Assembly: GCF_009258225.1 (NCBI RefSeq)
Contig: NZ_CP043617.1
Location: forward strand, 2,170,001-2,234,000
DNA from: Sulfurimonas lithotrophica
GTDB taxonomy: Bacteria; Campylobacterota; Campylobacteria; Campylobacterales; Sulfurimonadaceae
Reading direction: 5' to 3'
DNA: 64,000 nucleotides
Shown: piece after piece, positions 1 through 8,794 of the stretch
Layout of the letters: each line of letters opens with the position of its first letter
How positions within the stretch are numbered: the stretch's first letter is position 1
Notes under the pieces: model-generated
The model's input: only the letters and a program-made list of their open reading frames with translations
Database searches by the model: none
Told to the model about the DNA's origin: nothing
Position numbers and translations under genes: made by a program

Positions 1-648
1 TATGAAAAAAATCAAAAAATACCCAATTCTACTCAACAAAGCGTACCTACTTGGATAGTATTTGGTATGTTTTTTGTAATAATACCTATGTCCACAATCT
101 ACATAAACGAAAGAAAACAAAATACTTTAACTCGATTAACATCCATGAATATATCTGTAATCTCGATGACCTTTTCTAAGATAATTCCCTATCTTCTGAT
201 TAACCACATACAAGTATGGATAATGTTATCCGTAGGAATATTCATTGTACCTCTTTTTAATACGCCTGCTTTGGAAATAAACGGTGATATATCGGCACTC
301 ATATTCTTGTCTTTATCTCTTAGTCTTTCAGCCATAGGATTATCTACTTTAATAGCCGTTAGTGCCAATTCAAGTGAGCAAGCTACGACTATTGGCGGGA
401 TACTAAATATCCTTCTTGGTGCTATAGGCGGGGTTATGGTTCCAAAATTTATAATGCCTGAATCTATGCAGAGTTTTGCAGATATTTCTCCAATGTCATG
501 GGGGCTTGACGGATTTTTAGAAATATTTTTAAAATCCGCGGATATATGGATGGTTTTAAACGAATCAGGTATGTTATTGCTATTTGGCATGGTGTGCTTA
601 ATAGCATCTATGATAATATTAAAAACTAGAATTTCCAAGGGGTTATAA
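1..648 (+). CDS. ABC-2 type transporter permease, C-terminal part (cut by window edge)
   Basis: The reading frame is open from base 1, so the gene begins upstream of the window and only about the last 215 residues are seen. The visible part has the usual ABC-2 permease layout: a hydrophobic segment beginning FGMFFVIIP, a cytoplasmic stretch with NERKQNTLTRL, then four more hydrophobic segments, including a glycine-rich one (GGILNILLGAIGGVMVP) and SPMSWGLDGF. This pattern is typical of DrrB/YhhJ-like export permeases. The following ACP gene starts on the next base after its stop, so it belongs to the polyene operon and probably exports a product or precursor with an ATPase encoded outside the window. 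The family call is firm; the substrate is unknown. Confidence 0.85.
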   Translation, partial: YEKNQKIPNSTQQSVPTWIVFGMFFVIIPMSTIYINERKQNTLTRLTSMNISVISMTFSKIIPYLLINHIQVWIMLSVGIFIVPLFNTPALEINGDISALIFLSLSLSLSAIGLSTLIAVSANSSEQATTIGGILNILLGAIGGVMVPKFIMPESMQSFADISPMSWGLDGFLEIFLKSADIWMVLNESGMLLLFGMVCLIASMIILKTRISKGL

Positions 649-915
649 GTGGATATAGAAATATTAAAGCACGATTTAAAAGTCTTAATAATCGAAGATT
701 GCGAAAAAGAAGATATAGAGCCGCAAGATATAAAAGACGACTTAGAACTTTTCTCTGAGGAGATAGGTTTAGAACTAGATTCTTTAGATGCATTGCAAAT
801 ATCTATGGGTTTACAAAAAAAATATGGAATAAGATTAGGTGATTCTAAAGAGTTCAGACGCAGAGTTACAACTATCCAAAAATTAGCAGAGTACATACAA
901 GAACAAAATGGATAA
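649..915 (+). CDS. acyl carrier protein (polyene cluster, ACP 1)
   Basis: An acidic 88-residue protein with the phosphopantetheine attachment motif LELDSLDALQ; the modified serine is Ser45. The length and helical layout match free-standing ACPs of type II fatty acid and polyketide systems. The start is GTG, directly abutting the stop of the permease gene, and the end overlaps the next ketosynthase by 8 bases, so translation is coupled. It should carry the starter or the growing polyene as a thioester in the cytoplasm. It is one of three ACPs in this cluster (others at 7996 and 13246), and the sequence does not show which step each one serves. Confidence 0.9.
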   Translation: MDIEILKHDLKVLIIEDCEKEDIEPQDIKDDLELFSEEIGLELDSLDALQISMGLQKKYGIRLGDSKEFRRRVTTIQKLAEYIQEQNG

Positions 916-1993
916 TATATACCTATCAAATTTTGAAATACTTTGTTCGCAAGGTAACCTACAAAATACGCTTGAAGCTGTAAAAAGCAATAATATACGC
1001 ATAGATAAAAAACGTATAGTTACAGATATACAAACCTTAGATGCTCCGTATTTTTTATTTGAGGATGAAATAAAAGATGATAAAAACGAGATATATAGCT
1101 CACTCAAGGAACTAGTATCTAAAATAGTATCCAAAATAGACCAACATGAACTCTCTTCAACAGGTTTGATTATAGGAACTGCTTTGGCAGATTTAAATTT
1201 AGGTTTTGCAATAAATTCAGATGCACAAGGAGATGCTTATATCTCTAAAAAAACATCTATTGACACTTATGCTTCCAAACTTGTAAAACACTTTGGGTTA
1301 AATGAGTTTACAATGACTATAAACACGGCTTGTACATCAAGTGCCAATGCCATCTTGGAAGCTTCTAACCTAATTCAGTCAAATATTTTAAATAAAGTGA
1401 TTGTCTTAGGAGTGGAGATACATTCTAAAATGTTAAGCAGTGGTTTTTTGGCAATGAACTTAATAACACTTGACACACAAAAACCTTTTGAAGAATCTCG
1501 TGACGGCTTAGTATTAGGAGAAGCAATAGCAGGCTTGGTTTTATCTAAAGAAGCTTCAAAGTATAAACTTTTAGGCGGTTATTCAAACTGCAATGCCGCA
1601 AGTATTACCGGTGTGAGTGAAAGTGGTGAAGAGTATGTAGAAGTTATGCAAAAAGCACTTATAAATTCAAATCAAACTGTTGATTCTATAACTGCAGTTA
1701 AAACTCATGCTACATCTACCCCTGCTAGCGATCTTAGCGAGATGAACGCCATGGACAATATATTTTCAAAAAAACCGCCTTTATGTGCATTAAAACCTTA
1801 CGTCGGACATACCATAGGTGCATGTGGTACATTGGAATTATCTTTATTTTTATCGTGTATAGATAATGGTTTTATACCCAAGTTACCATCACAAAATAAA
1901 CATATCGAATGTAAAGGCGGTATATTTATGCTAAACTATTTTGGTTTTGGAGGTAATAATACCACCTTGATTATAAAAAGCGAACAAGAATGA
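908..1993 (+). CDS. beta-ketoacyl-ACP synthase (KS, thiolase fold)
   Basis: A 361-residue condensing enzyme. The Cys-His-His triad of FabB/FabF-type ketosynthases is present: Cys142 in TACTSSANAI, His267 in KTHATSTP and His301 in VGHTIGACG. It is a little shorter than FabF (about 410 residues). It overlaps the ACP gene upstream and a triad-less KS-like gene downstream (1990) by a few bases; this KS plus KS-like pairing resembles the ketosynthase/chain-length-factor pairs of aryl polyene clusters (ApeO/ApeC type). It probably performs malonyl-ACP condensation in polyene extension. Which of the two flanking KS proteins is the true partner of the CLF-like protein cannot be decided here. Confidence 0.88.
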   Translation: MDNIYLSNFEILCSQGNLQNTLEAVKSNNIRIDKKRIVTDIQTLDAPYFLFEDEIKDDKNEIYSSLKELVSKIVSKIDQHELSSTGLIIGTALADLNLGFAINSDAQGDAYISKKTSIDTYASKLVKHFGLNEFTMTINTACTSSANAILEASNLIQSNILNKVIVLGVEIHSKMLSSGFLAMNLITLDTQKPFEESRDGLVLGEAIAGLVLSKEASKYKLLGGYSNCNAASITGVSESGEEYVEVMQKALINSNQTVDSITAVKTHATSTPASDLSEMNAMDNIFSKKPPLCALKPYVGHTIGACGTLELSLFLSCIDNGFIPKLPSQNKHIECKGGIFMLNYFGFGGNNTTLIIKSEQE

Positions 1994-2793
1994 AGTTATA
2001 TATAAATGCTATCAGTTCGTATCGTTCAGACCTTGAAGATATTGATGTAAAAAAAGAATTGAAACAAAAATACAAGCATGACCCTAGACGTCAAGATTCG
2101 TTTATTCATCTTGGTGTACTTGGTGCATACAGGTTAAAAGACAAATATTCTATAAATACATTGGACGAACTATATGTTACAACAGGTATCGGTAATGTAA
2201 ACGTACTTGAAAAAATTTATCAATACGTTATAAAAGACGGTAACTCAATTAAGCCATATGATTTTCTGAATATGCTTGGAAATACTACAAGTTACTACAT
2301 AGCAAAAGCACTTGGAACGAAAGGAAAAGCTCTCTTTCAAATTAGTGATAATTTTACATACATAAACACTTTAATGTCCGCATTTTCATCAATAAAACTC
2401 TCAGGTAATAATGCTATAATTTCATCTTGTGATTTAGTAACAGAATCAGATAGAGTTATAAAAAGGGTACTGGGAGTGGATGAGACCACAAAGGTAGTAA
2501 GCTCTGTAAATTATCAAAGAGTATCTTTAGAAAAAAAAGATGCCTTTGCAGAGTTGGAATTAGAAAATAAAACATATACTTTAGATGAAATTAAAACCAT
2601 AATACAAGAAAGCAAATTAAAAACTATTGCTTCTCCTAGATGTAAAGAATTAAATCTAAAATGTAGTGATGTTTTTTTTGAAACGATTGCTAGCAGTACG
2701 ATTAATGAATATATAGAAAAAAATCAGAATATGATTTTTTGTGACTGCATCGGTGAAAAATATAAAATTATAAAATTAAGGATCTTGAATTGA
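1990..2793 (+). CDS. ketosynthase-like protein without active-site triad (chain-length-factor-like)
   Basis: A 267-residue protein with weak but recognisable thiolase-fold features: the segment LGNTTSYYIAKALG, then QISDNFTYINTL at the place where ketosynthases have TACTSSANAI, then a hydrophobic strand with AIISSCD. The catalytic Cys is replaced by Asp/Asn, and no His-Gly-Thr or Gly-His-x-x-Gly motif follows, so it should not condense by itself. It overlaps both flanking ketosynthase genes by 4 bases. By analogy with the KS-CLF heterodimers known in aryl polyene and type II polyketide systems, I infer a non-catalytic partner that sets chain length. It could instead be a decayed ketosynthase, but the intact frame and tight coupling argue against that. 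Confidence 0.7.
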   Translation: MKLYINAISSYRSDLEDIDVKKELKQKYKHDPRRQDSFIHLGVLGAYRLKDKYSINTLDELYVTTGIGNVNVLEKIYQYVIKDGNSIKPYDFLNMLGNTTSYYIAKALGTKGKALFQISDNFTYINTLMSAFSSIKLSGNNAIISSCDLVTESDRVIKRVLGVDETTKVVSSVNYQRVSLEKKDAFAELELENKTYTLDEIKTIIQESKLKTIASPRCKELNLKCSDVFFETIASSTINEYIEKNQNMIFCDCIGEKYKIIKLRILN

Positions 2794-3881
2794 ATGCATA
2801 TATAAACAGCTATGAAGTTGCTTGCAACGCCGGTGACACTATAGCTTTAATGGATGCAATATATAACAAAAATTCAGCTATTACCATTGATACTAATTTT
2901 TTGAACGGCAAACCCGCGGGCTTGGGAATCATGCCAAAGTACGACGACTTTTTTAAAGTTTTAGAAGATGTAGTTCAAAAAATTTTAGATCAATCAAACC
3001 TTGAGAATTTTAATAACACTCTGCTAATCCTTGGTTCATCGGTAGGCGGAATGCAAATAAGTGAAGCTCTTTTCTTTAGGGATCACCATTACAGAAATAT
3101 AGACCCTCTTAAACATTCTATACATGTATTGAGCGATCATCTTATGCAAAAATTCAACTTTTACGATACACGTTCAATCTCAACAGCATGTACCTCAAGT
3201 GCCAATGCCATTTTTTTAGCTAAAAGACTTATAGATGTAGATGCATACGAGAACATTTTAGTAGTAGGTGCAGATGCCATGACACATACCACGGTATTGG
3301 GATTTAACGATCTTAGCGTGCTATCAAGCGATAAGTGCAGACCTTTTGACAAAGAAAGAACCGGTATGAATGTAAGCGAAGCTATAGCAGGTTTATTGAT
3401 TCAAAATATAAAAACAAAAGATTCCATAGAGTTAAAAGGTGTCGGTGCCAGCAGTGATGCTTATCATATGACAAACCCAGATCCTGAAGCAAAAGGTGCT
3501 ATATCATCTATGAATTCTGCTATAAAAGATGCAGGACTAACTCCAAATGACATTGATTATGTAAATGCTCACGGTACTGCTACATTAGCAAACGACAAAG
3601 TAGAAGCATTGGCGATTGAAACATTGTTCGACAAACCGTATGTAAGTTCAACAAAAGCGATTACCGGACATACTCTAGGGGCAGCCGGAGCTATAGAAGC
3701 CATTATTAGCTGTGAAGTTATAAAACGCTCTCTTGTAGCACCTCAAACAGGTCTTAAAGAAGCTGAAAATAAAAATATAAACTTAGTACTTGAGCCCGTA
3801 AAAAAAGAGATTAGAAATGTTGTAAGTAATTCTTTTGCTTTTGGCGGGAATAACACATCTTTAGTACTGGGGGTATGTTAA
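2790..3881 (+). CDS. beta-ketoacyl-ACP synthase (KS)
   Basis: A 363-residue condensing enzyme with Cys134 (TACTSSANAI), His261 (NAHGTATLANDK) and His294 (ITGHTLGAAGA), the full ketosynthase triad, and the C-terminal NSFAFGGNN signature. It is closely similar in layout to the KS at 908. The start is TTG at 2790, overlapping the preceding stop as TTGA. It sits directly downstream of the triad-less KS-like gene, so the order is KS, CLF-like, KS. The role is presumably chain extension or a priming condensation in the polyene pathway; substrate choice cannot be read from the sequence. Confidence 0.88.
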   Translation: MNAYINSYEVACNAGDTIALMDAIYNKNSAITIDTNFLNGKPAGLGIMPKYDDFFKVLEDVVQKILDQSNLENFNNTLLILGSSVGGMQISEALFFRDHHYRNIDPLKHSIHVLSDHLMQKFNFYDTRSISTACTSSANAIFLAKRLIDVDAYENILVVGADAMTHTTVLGFNDLSVLSSDKCRPFDKERTGMNVSEAIAGLLIQNIKTKDSIELKGVGASSDAYHMTNPDPEAKGAISSMNSAIKDAGLTPNDIDYVNAHGTATLANDKVEALAIETLFDKPYVSSTKAITGHTLGAAGAIEAIISCEVIKRSLVAPQTGLKEAENKNINLVLEPVKKEIRNVVSNSFAFGGNNTSLVLGVC

Positions 3882-4528
3882 TGAAAAAAGTAGCTCTAAA
3901 AATTATCAGTGCTGCAAAGGTAGCTGCTCCGAAATCTATAGAAGATCTAGATGAAAAACGAATAGTTCCAAAAATGTTGCTTAGACGTCGATTAACCAGA
4001 AATGCAAAAGTGATGTTGTATTTGAGTGACAAGTGTGGTTTTGACGGCGGAAAAGTTGTTTACGGAAGTTGTTACAGTGAGATTAAAGAAACGGTAGTTA
4101 TTTCGGATGCTATTTTAAATAAAGAACCGATATCGCCGACATCTTTTCAAAACTCTGTTTACAATTCTGCACCGTCATACTTTTCACTTGTTCATCAAGA
4201 TAGAGATGAAATAATAACAATATCTTCGGGTATGAATTCTTCCAGAGATGCTTTAAAAACAGCTGCTTTGCAAGCACTAGTATCCGGAGAAAAGATACTT
4301 TGTGTAGCAACTGAATGTTTAAACGTAAAAAATATCGAACAGGTTAACAGATGTACGACATATTTAGAATCCGGAGCTGCCGTCGTTGTTGAGATTGACA
4401 ACGATACAACAGATGCTTGTGAGATACAAGGCAATGGAGATAGAGGTATTCTTCAATCTCTTCAAGACTTGTTTAAAGTAGTAAACATGTACGAAAATAA
4501 TCAAAAAAAAATACTTATAGAACTTTAG
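3875..4528 (+). CDS. ketoacyl-synthase N-terminal-like protein (PF13723 type)
   Basis: A 217-residue protein. The stretch LLRRRLTRNAKVMLYL, then VYGSCYSEI and SPTSFQNSVYNSAPSYFSL matches the short beta-ketoacyl-synthase-like family (ketoacyl-synt_2) that regularly accompanies aryl polyene and related clusters. No Cys-His-His triad is evident, so catalysis as a KS is unlikely. The start could be ATG 3875 or ATG 3881; the second gives a TAATG junction with the KS stop. Its function in this family is not settled as far as I know; a structural or chain-length role in the KS complex is a guess. Confidence 0.7.
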   Translation: MLMKKVALKIISAAKVAAPKSIEDLDEKRIVPKMLLRRRLTRNAKVMLYLSDKCGFDGGKVVYGSCYSEIKETVVISDAILNKEPISPTSFQNSVYNSAPSYFSLVHQDRDEIITISSGMNSSRDALKTAALQALVSGEKILCVATECLNVKNIEQVNRCTTYLESGAAVVVEIDNDTTDACEIQGNGDRGILQSLQDLFKVVNMYENNQKKILIEL

Positions 4529-4543
4529 AAGGATAAAAAAATC

Positions 4544-6058
4544 ATGGTAATAGACAACAATACAGTAGCATATGAAAATTTCATCTATGATGAAAAAGTA
4601 ACACTTAGCAATGATCCCGAATTTATAGCATTTATCAATGCCGGACATGACTTTTTAATTGAAAACATTAAAAACGGAAGACCTATCTACGGTGTAACGA
4701 CAGGTTATGGTGAAGCCGGTCAGAACTATGCTGCTTTTGAAGAAGCTCAGGAATTACAAAAAAATCTTTATAGCTTTCACGGTTGTGGTGTTGGTGAAAA
4801 CCTGAGTGCCGAGATTTCTAAAATCATGGTAACTATTCGTATGATCTCTCTCTCAAAAGGTAAAAGCGGAATCAGCTACGATTTACTTAAAAGATTTGAG
4901 CTTCTTTTAGATAATAAAATATACCCTGTTATCCCTGCTCAGGGTTCAGTCGGAGCTAGTGGAGATTTAACTCCGTTATCTTATATTGCAGCAGTTATCG
5001 CGGGTGAGCGTGAGTGTTACTTTAATGATGAAATAAGACCTACCGAAGAAGTTTATAAAGAACTTGGAATTGAGGCTTACGTATTTAAACCAAAAGAAGC
5101 ATTGGCTATTATGAACGGTACGGCTTCAATGAGTTCAATCGCAATTGATTCTATTAAAAAATTTGAAATACTACTTGATTCTATGGAGAGCTTTGTAGCA
5201 TCTATATTTGAACTTTTATTATGTGATATTACACCTCTGGAGCCGTTTGTGCATGAGAGTAAACCTTTTGATGGGCAAAAAGCCGTAGCTGCTAACGTAT
5301 TGGCAAAATGTGAAGGTTCCAAACTTACTCACGAAGCGTTCAGTCGTTACGAAAACTTTCACTTAGAAGCTGAACAAAATATTCAAGACAGATACTCTAT
5401 CCGTTGTGCTCCACAAGTTCTAGGTGTAGTTCGCGACAACCTTGAAGTTGCTAAAAAGTGGATTAAAACTGAGATTAACGGTGTAAACGACAATCCTCTT
5501 ATCGACCATGTCGGTAAAAAAATCTACACATCCGGTAACTTCTACGGCGGTTATATAGCTCATGCTATGGATACTATGCGTATATGTGCAGGAAACGTTG
5601 CAGATTTACTTGATAAAGAGTTTGGACTATTGGTTGACCATAAATTTAACAAAGGTCTGGGCGAATCTCTTAAACTAAATAAAAAATCAACTCACCACGG
5701 TTTTAAAGCTATGCAGATTTCACTTAGCTCACTTGCGGCTGATGTTATGATAAATACAACCGCAGCATCTCTACACTCACGTCCTACAGAGTCTTTTAAC
5801 CAGGATAAAGTAAGTATGGGTACAACGGCAGCACTTCACTTTAAAAAACAACTTCCTGATTTAACAAATATGTTAAGTATTGCATTTATCGGTATGGCTC
5901 AGGCCGTAGATATCCGCGGATACGAAAACTGTTCTAGCACTTTACAAAAAAACTACGACTCCGTTCGTTCTATTGTAGAAAAACTAGAGTTTGACAGACG
6001 TATGGACGGTGATATAAGAGCAGTTAATGCAATGATTCAAGAAGGTAAATTAGCATGA
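4544..6058 (+). CDS. MIO-type aromatic amino acid ammonia lyase (HAL/TAL/PAL family)
   Basis: At 504 residues this has the usual length of bacterial histidine/tyrosine ammonia lyases. The cofactor-forming Ala138-Ser139-Gly140 lies in GSVGASGDLTPLSY, and a family-typical YGVTTGYGE and NGVNDNPL are also present. The selectivity loop after LQKNL reads Tyr76-Ser77-Phe78-His79-Gly80; the Phe-His pair is neither the Ser-His usual in histidase nor the His-Leu of Rhodobacter TAL. The enzyme should eliminate ammonia from Tyr, Phe or His to give an aryl (or urocanate) acrylate. Inside a polyene cluster the natural reading is formation of a coumarate/cinnamate starter, as in flexirubin clusters. A good ribosome site (AGAAGGAT) precedes ATG 4544. 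Confidence 0.9.
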   Translation: MVIDNNTVAYENFIYDEKVTLSNDPEFIAFINAGHDFLIENIKNGRPIYGVTTGYGEAGQNYAAFEEAQELQKNLYSFHGCGVGENLSAEISKIMVTIRMISLSKGKSGISYDLLKRFELLLDNKIYPVIPAQGSVGASGDLTPLSYIAAVIAGERECYFNDEIRPTEEVYKELGIEAYVFKPKEALAIMNGTASMSSIAIDSIKKFEILLDSMESFVASIFELLLCDITPLEPFVHESKPFDGQKAVAANVLAKCEGSKLTHEAFSRYENFHLEAEQNIQDRYSIRCAPQVLGVVRDNLEVAKKWIKTEINGVNDNPLIDHVGKKIYTSGNFYGGYIAHAMDTMRICAGNVADLLDKEFGLLVDHKFNKGLGESLKLNKKSTHHGFKAMQISLSSLAADVMINTTAASLHSRPTESFNQDKVSMGTTAALHFKKQLPDLTNMLSIAFIGMAQAVDIRGYENCSSTLQKNYDSVRSIVEKLEFDRRMDGDIRAVNAMIQEGKLA

Positions 6059-6750
6059 AAAAAGTTTTAGTTACCGGCTCAACCGGTGCTATAGGTGAAG
6101 CATGTGCAAGATATTTTCACGACAATGGATATTTTGTATATCTGCACTACCGCTCACAAGAGGCAAAAGCTAAAGAGATTCAAGCCGAACTTGAAAACTC
6201 TGAGATTTTAGGTTTTGACATTGTAAATAAAGAGGATGTGTTTTCAAAACTTGAAAGTTTGGAGATTGACGTACTTGTGAACAACGCAGGTATTACAAAA
6301 GACAACCTTTTCTTTTTCATGCAAGACAATGAGTGGAGTGACGTAATAAACACTTCCGTAAACGGTACATACAATGTTACAAAAGCCGTACTTAAAAACA
6401 TGATATCAAATAAAAACGGCTCAATTATAAACGTAGCGAGTGTATCTGGTCTTGTCGGTAATACGGGTCAGACTAACTATTCTGCCGCAAAAGGTGCAAT
6501 GATAGCTTTTACTAAAGCGCTTTCACAAGAAGTTGCACGTTACAAAATACGTGTAAATACTGTAGCACCCGGTTTAATAGAGTCAGACATGACAAAAGAT
6601 TTACCGCTTAAAGAGCTTAAAAAAACTATACCACTTAGAAGAATCGGTAAAGCTGAGGATGTGGCTGAGACTGTATTTTTTCTAGGTGACAAAGCTTCTT
6701 ATATTACGGGAGAGACCGTAAATATAAGCGGCGGTATGGTCATCACGTAA
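6055..6750 (+). CDS. 3-oxoacyl-ACP reductase, short-chain dehydrogenase (FabG-like)
   Basis: A 231-residue classical SDR: nucleotide motif TGSTGAIG at residues 7-14, NNAG at 76-79, catalytic Ser129, Tyr142 and Lys146 (NYSAAKG), and the PGLIESDM segment. Length and motifs match FabG. It overlaps the ammonia lyase stop by 4 bases (ATGA) and is followed 9 bases later by another ketosynthase. It should reduce the beta-keto group of the growing chain with NADPH so the dehydratase at 13515 can form each double bond. A housekeeping fabG would normally sit in a fab operon, so I assign this copy to the polyene pathway. Confidence 0.9.
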   Translation: MKKVLVTGSTGAIGEACARYFHDNGYFVYLHYRSQEAKAKEIQAELENSEILGFDIVNKEDVFSKLESLEIDVLVNNAGITKDNLFFFMQDNEWSDVINTSVNGTYNVTKAVLKNMISNKNGSIINVASVSGLVGNTGQTNYSAAKGAMIAFTKALSQEVARYKIRVNTVAPGLIESDMTKDLPLKELKKTIPLRRIGKAEDVAETVFFLGDKASYITGETVNISGGMVIT

Positions 6751-6759
6751 GGGGCATAA

Positions 6760-7989
6760 ATGAAAAGAGTAGTAATTACGGGAATCGGACTTAATTCACC
6801 GCTTGGGAACAGTTATGACGAGCTTTACGAATCTTTAAAAGCTGAAAAATGCGGAATAGAATATTTGCCCGAATTTGAAGAGATTCCTGATCTTAGCACA
6901 AAAATCGGCGGAATAGTAAAAAACCTTGACTTTAAAGGTGAGATTCCAAGAAAATACCGCCGTTCTATGGGAAGAGTTGCTCAACTGAATGTTATATCTA
7001 CAGCAGATGCGATAGCTGATGCAAAGCTGTCACAGGAACTTTTATCTTCTAAAAAATGCGGTATATCTTTTGGTTCTACAATGGGTGCGGATGAAGAGAT
7101 ATTTAGATGGATATCTGAAGTACACGAGCAAAAGAGTTATAAAGCTCAGAACTCTATGGCGTTTTTAAAAGTTATGAGTCATACAGTAGCTGCGAATATA
7201 GCCCAAATGTTTGAGATAAAAGGTCGTAATATACCGACGTGTTCTGCTTGTACATCTTCGGCTCAGGCTATCGGTGTAGGATATGAGAGTGTAAAATACG
7301 GTATGAGTGATATTATGATTTGTGGCGGTGCCGAGGGGCAACACCACCTCTCAGCAGGTATATTTGACGTACTCGGTGCTGCATCGTCTAACCATAACCA
7401 CGAACCGCACAAAGCATCTCGACCTTTTAATCATTCACGTGACGGTTTGGTTATCAGTGAAGGAAGCGGGGCTATAGTCTTGGAAGAACTTGAACACGCA
7501 CTTGCTCGCGGAGCTAAAATCTACGGTGAGATTATCGGTTATGCAACAAGTTGTGACGGTTCACACTTAACAACACCGTCTAAAGAAGGTATGCAAAGTG
7601 TTATGGAGTGGTCGCTTGAAGATGCACATCTTAAACCTGAACAGATTGATTACATAAACGCTCATGCTACAGCTACCGAGAAAGGCGATATAGCCGAGAG
7701 TCATGCTACATTTAGCGTATTTGGCGGTAATACCCCTATCAGTAGTACAAAAGGTCATATGGGACACTTGCTTGGCGGTTGTGGAGTAGTCGAGAGTGTT
7801 ATATGTTTATTGGCACTTAATAAATCATTTTTACCAAAAACCATGAACTTTGAATCATTGGATCCAGAATGTGCAGAGATTAATGTTTTAGCAAAAAATG
7901 AGAATAAAGATTGTAAAATTGTCATGAATAATAACTTCGCCTTTGGTGGGATAAATACGTCGTTAATTTTTCAAGAGTATAAAGGATAA
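6760..7989 (+). CDS. beta-ketoacyl-ACP synthase, FabF-like (KS)
   Basis: A 409-residue protein of FabF length with Cys164 (CSACTSSAQA), His302 (NAHATATEKGD) and His336 (GHMGHLLGG), and a C-terminal NNFAFGGIN. It is the most FabF-like of the three triad-bearing ketosynthases in the cluster and resembles the third KS (ApeR type) of aryl polyene operons. An ACP gene follows after 6 bases. It probably carries out one specific condensation, for example the first elongation of the aryl starter, but that assignment is inference. It is not an obvious replacement for the housekeeping fabF, which would be expected beside fab genes. Confidence 0.9.
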   Translation: MKRVVITGIGLNSPLGNSYDELYESLKAEKCGIEYLPEFEEIPDLSTKIGGIVKNLDFKGEIPRKYRRSMGRVAQLNVISTADAIADAKLSQELLSSKKCGISFGSTMGADEEIFRWISEVHEQKSYKAQNSMAFLKVMSHTVAANIAQMFEIKGRNIPTCSACTSSAQAIGVGYESVKYGMSDIMICGGAEGQHHLSAGIFDVLGAASSNHNHEPHKASRPFNHSRDGLVISEGSGAIVLEELEHALARGAKIYGEIIGYATSCDGSHLTTPSKEGMQSVMEWSLEDAHLKPEQIDYINAHATATEKGDIAESHATFSVFGGNTPISSTKGHMGHLLGGCGVVESVICLLALNKSFLPKTMNFESLDPECAEINVLAKNENKDCKIVMNNNFAFGGINTSLIFQEYKG

Positions 7990-7995
7990 TAAATT

Positions 7996-8256
7996 ATGGT
8001 AACAAAAGAGGAAATTTTTGAGAAAGTAAAAACTACTTTAATAAATGACTTCGAAATAGAAGATGATGAAGTAGTACTAGACGCTCATATCTATAAAGAC
8101 TTAGATTTAGACAGCTTAGATGCAATTGACTTAATGGTTACACTCGATAAACAACTCGGGATTGAAACTAAACCTGAAGAAATGAAAAATTTGGCAACTA
8201 TCGATGATGTTTGCAACTTTATTGTAGATACTGTAACAGCCAAAGAAAATGGCTAA
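7996..8256 (+). CDS. acyl carrier protein (polyene cluster, ACP 2)
   Basis: An 86-residue acidic ACP; the attachment serine is Ser40 in LDLDSLDAID. It starts at ATG 7996, 6 bases after the KS stop, and overlaps the next membrane-protein gene by 8 bases. The motif is closer to the canonical D-S-L-D form than that of the ACP at 13246 (D-S-V-D). It should carry acyl intermediates between the KS, KR and DH enzymes. Confidence 0.92.
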   Translation: MVTKEEIFEKVKTTLINDFEIEDDEVVLDAHIYKDLDLDSLDAIDLMVTLDKQLGIETKPEEMKNLATIDDVCNFIVDTVTAKENG

Positions 8257-8794
8257 ACTCCTCTCTCTTTTATATGCTCCGCTCTTTATTGTACTTATGT
8301 ACAATTTTGAGTTTAAAGCGGTTGTTTTAATCTATCTATTTTTATCGGTTATCTTTTTTATATACAGATATATTAAAAAAACTTCTTTAAGAGACCTCAT
8401 CCTCCCTTTATTTTATATAGTAATGCTTTTATCCGCATATAATTTTGCATCTTTTGAAATTGTAAAGCTTGTACCGGTAACTTTATCTGCCGTATTTTTT
8501 GTACTGTTTGTAGATTCAACTCTAAACAATAAAGAGTTGATTTATACTTCAACAACAAAGTTTTATCCAAAAAAGCTTCAAGATTGGGAGGTCGATTATC
8601 TAAAAAAAGGAGATGCTTATTGGGCTGTTGTTACAATGATAAATACGGCAATTCAAATAGCCGTAGTTTACTTTGCCAGTGACTACATATGGGCATTTTA
8701 TACTTCGGTTGGTTGGTATATATTCTTTTTTAGTGCTCTGTTTATTCAAATAATATACGGAAGGTTTGTCTGGAGAAAAAACTTTGAGAATTAA
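8249..8794 (+). CDS. predicted inner-membrane protein of the aryl polyene cluster (COG4648-like)
   Basis: A 181-residue very hydrophobic protein with about six membrane segments and a short polar loop (KKLQDWEVDYLKKGD) before the last two. Size, position between an ACP and an acyltransferase, and the final YGRFVWRKN resemble the COG4648 membrane proteins found in aryl polyene clusters. No catalytic motif is visible. It overlaps the ACP stop and the following acyltransferase start, so the three are translationally coupled. I infer a role in moving or holding the lipid-linked polyene at the inner membrane; the biochemical function is unknown. Confidence 0.6.
   Translation: MAKLLSLLYAPLFIVLMYNFEFKAVVLIYLFLSVIFFIYRYIKKTSLRDLILPLFYIVMLLSAYNFASFEIVKLVPVTLSAVFFVLFVDSTLNNKELIYTSTTKFYPKKLQDWEVDYLKKGDAYWAVVTMINTAIQIAVVYFASDYIWAFYTSVGWYIFFFSALFIQIIYGRFVWRKNFEN

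Noticed and set aside
189-929. 246-codon minus-strand frame opposite the permease and ACP genes
   Set aside because: It lies wholly opposite well-supported plus-strand genes, has no family features and is biased toward Ile/Ser/Asn as expected from a shadow frame.
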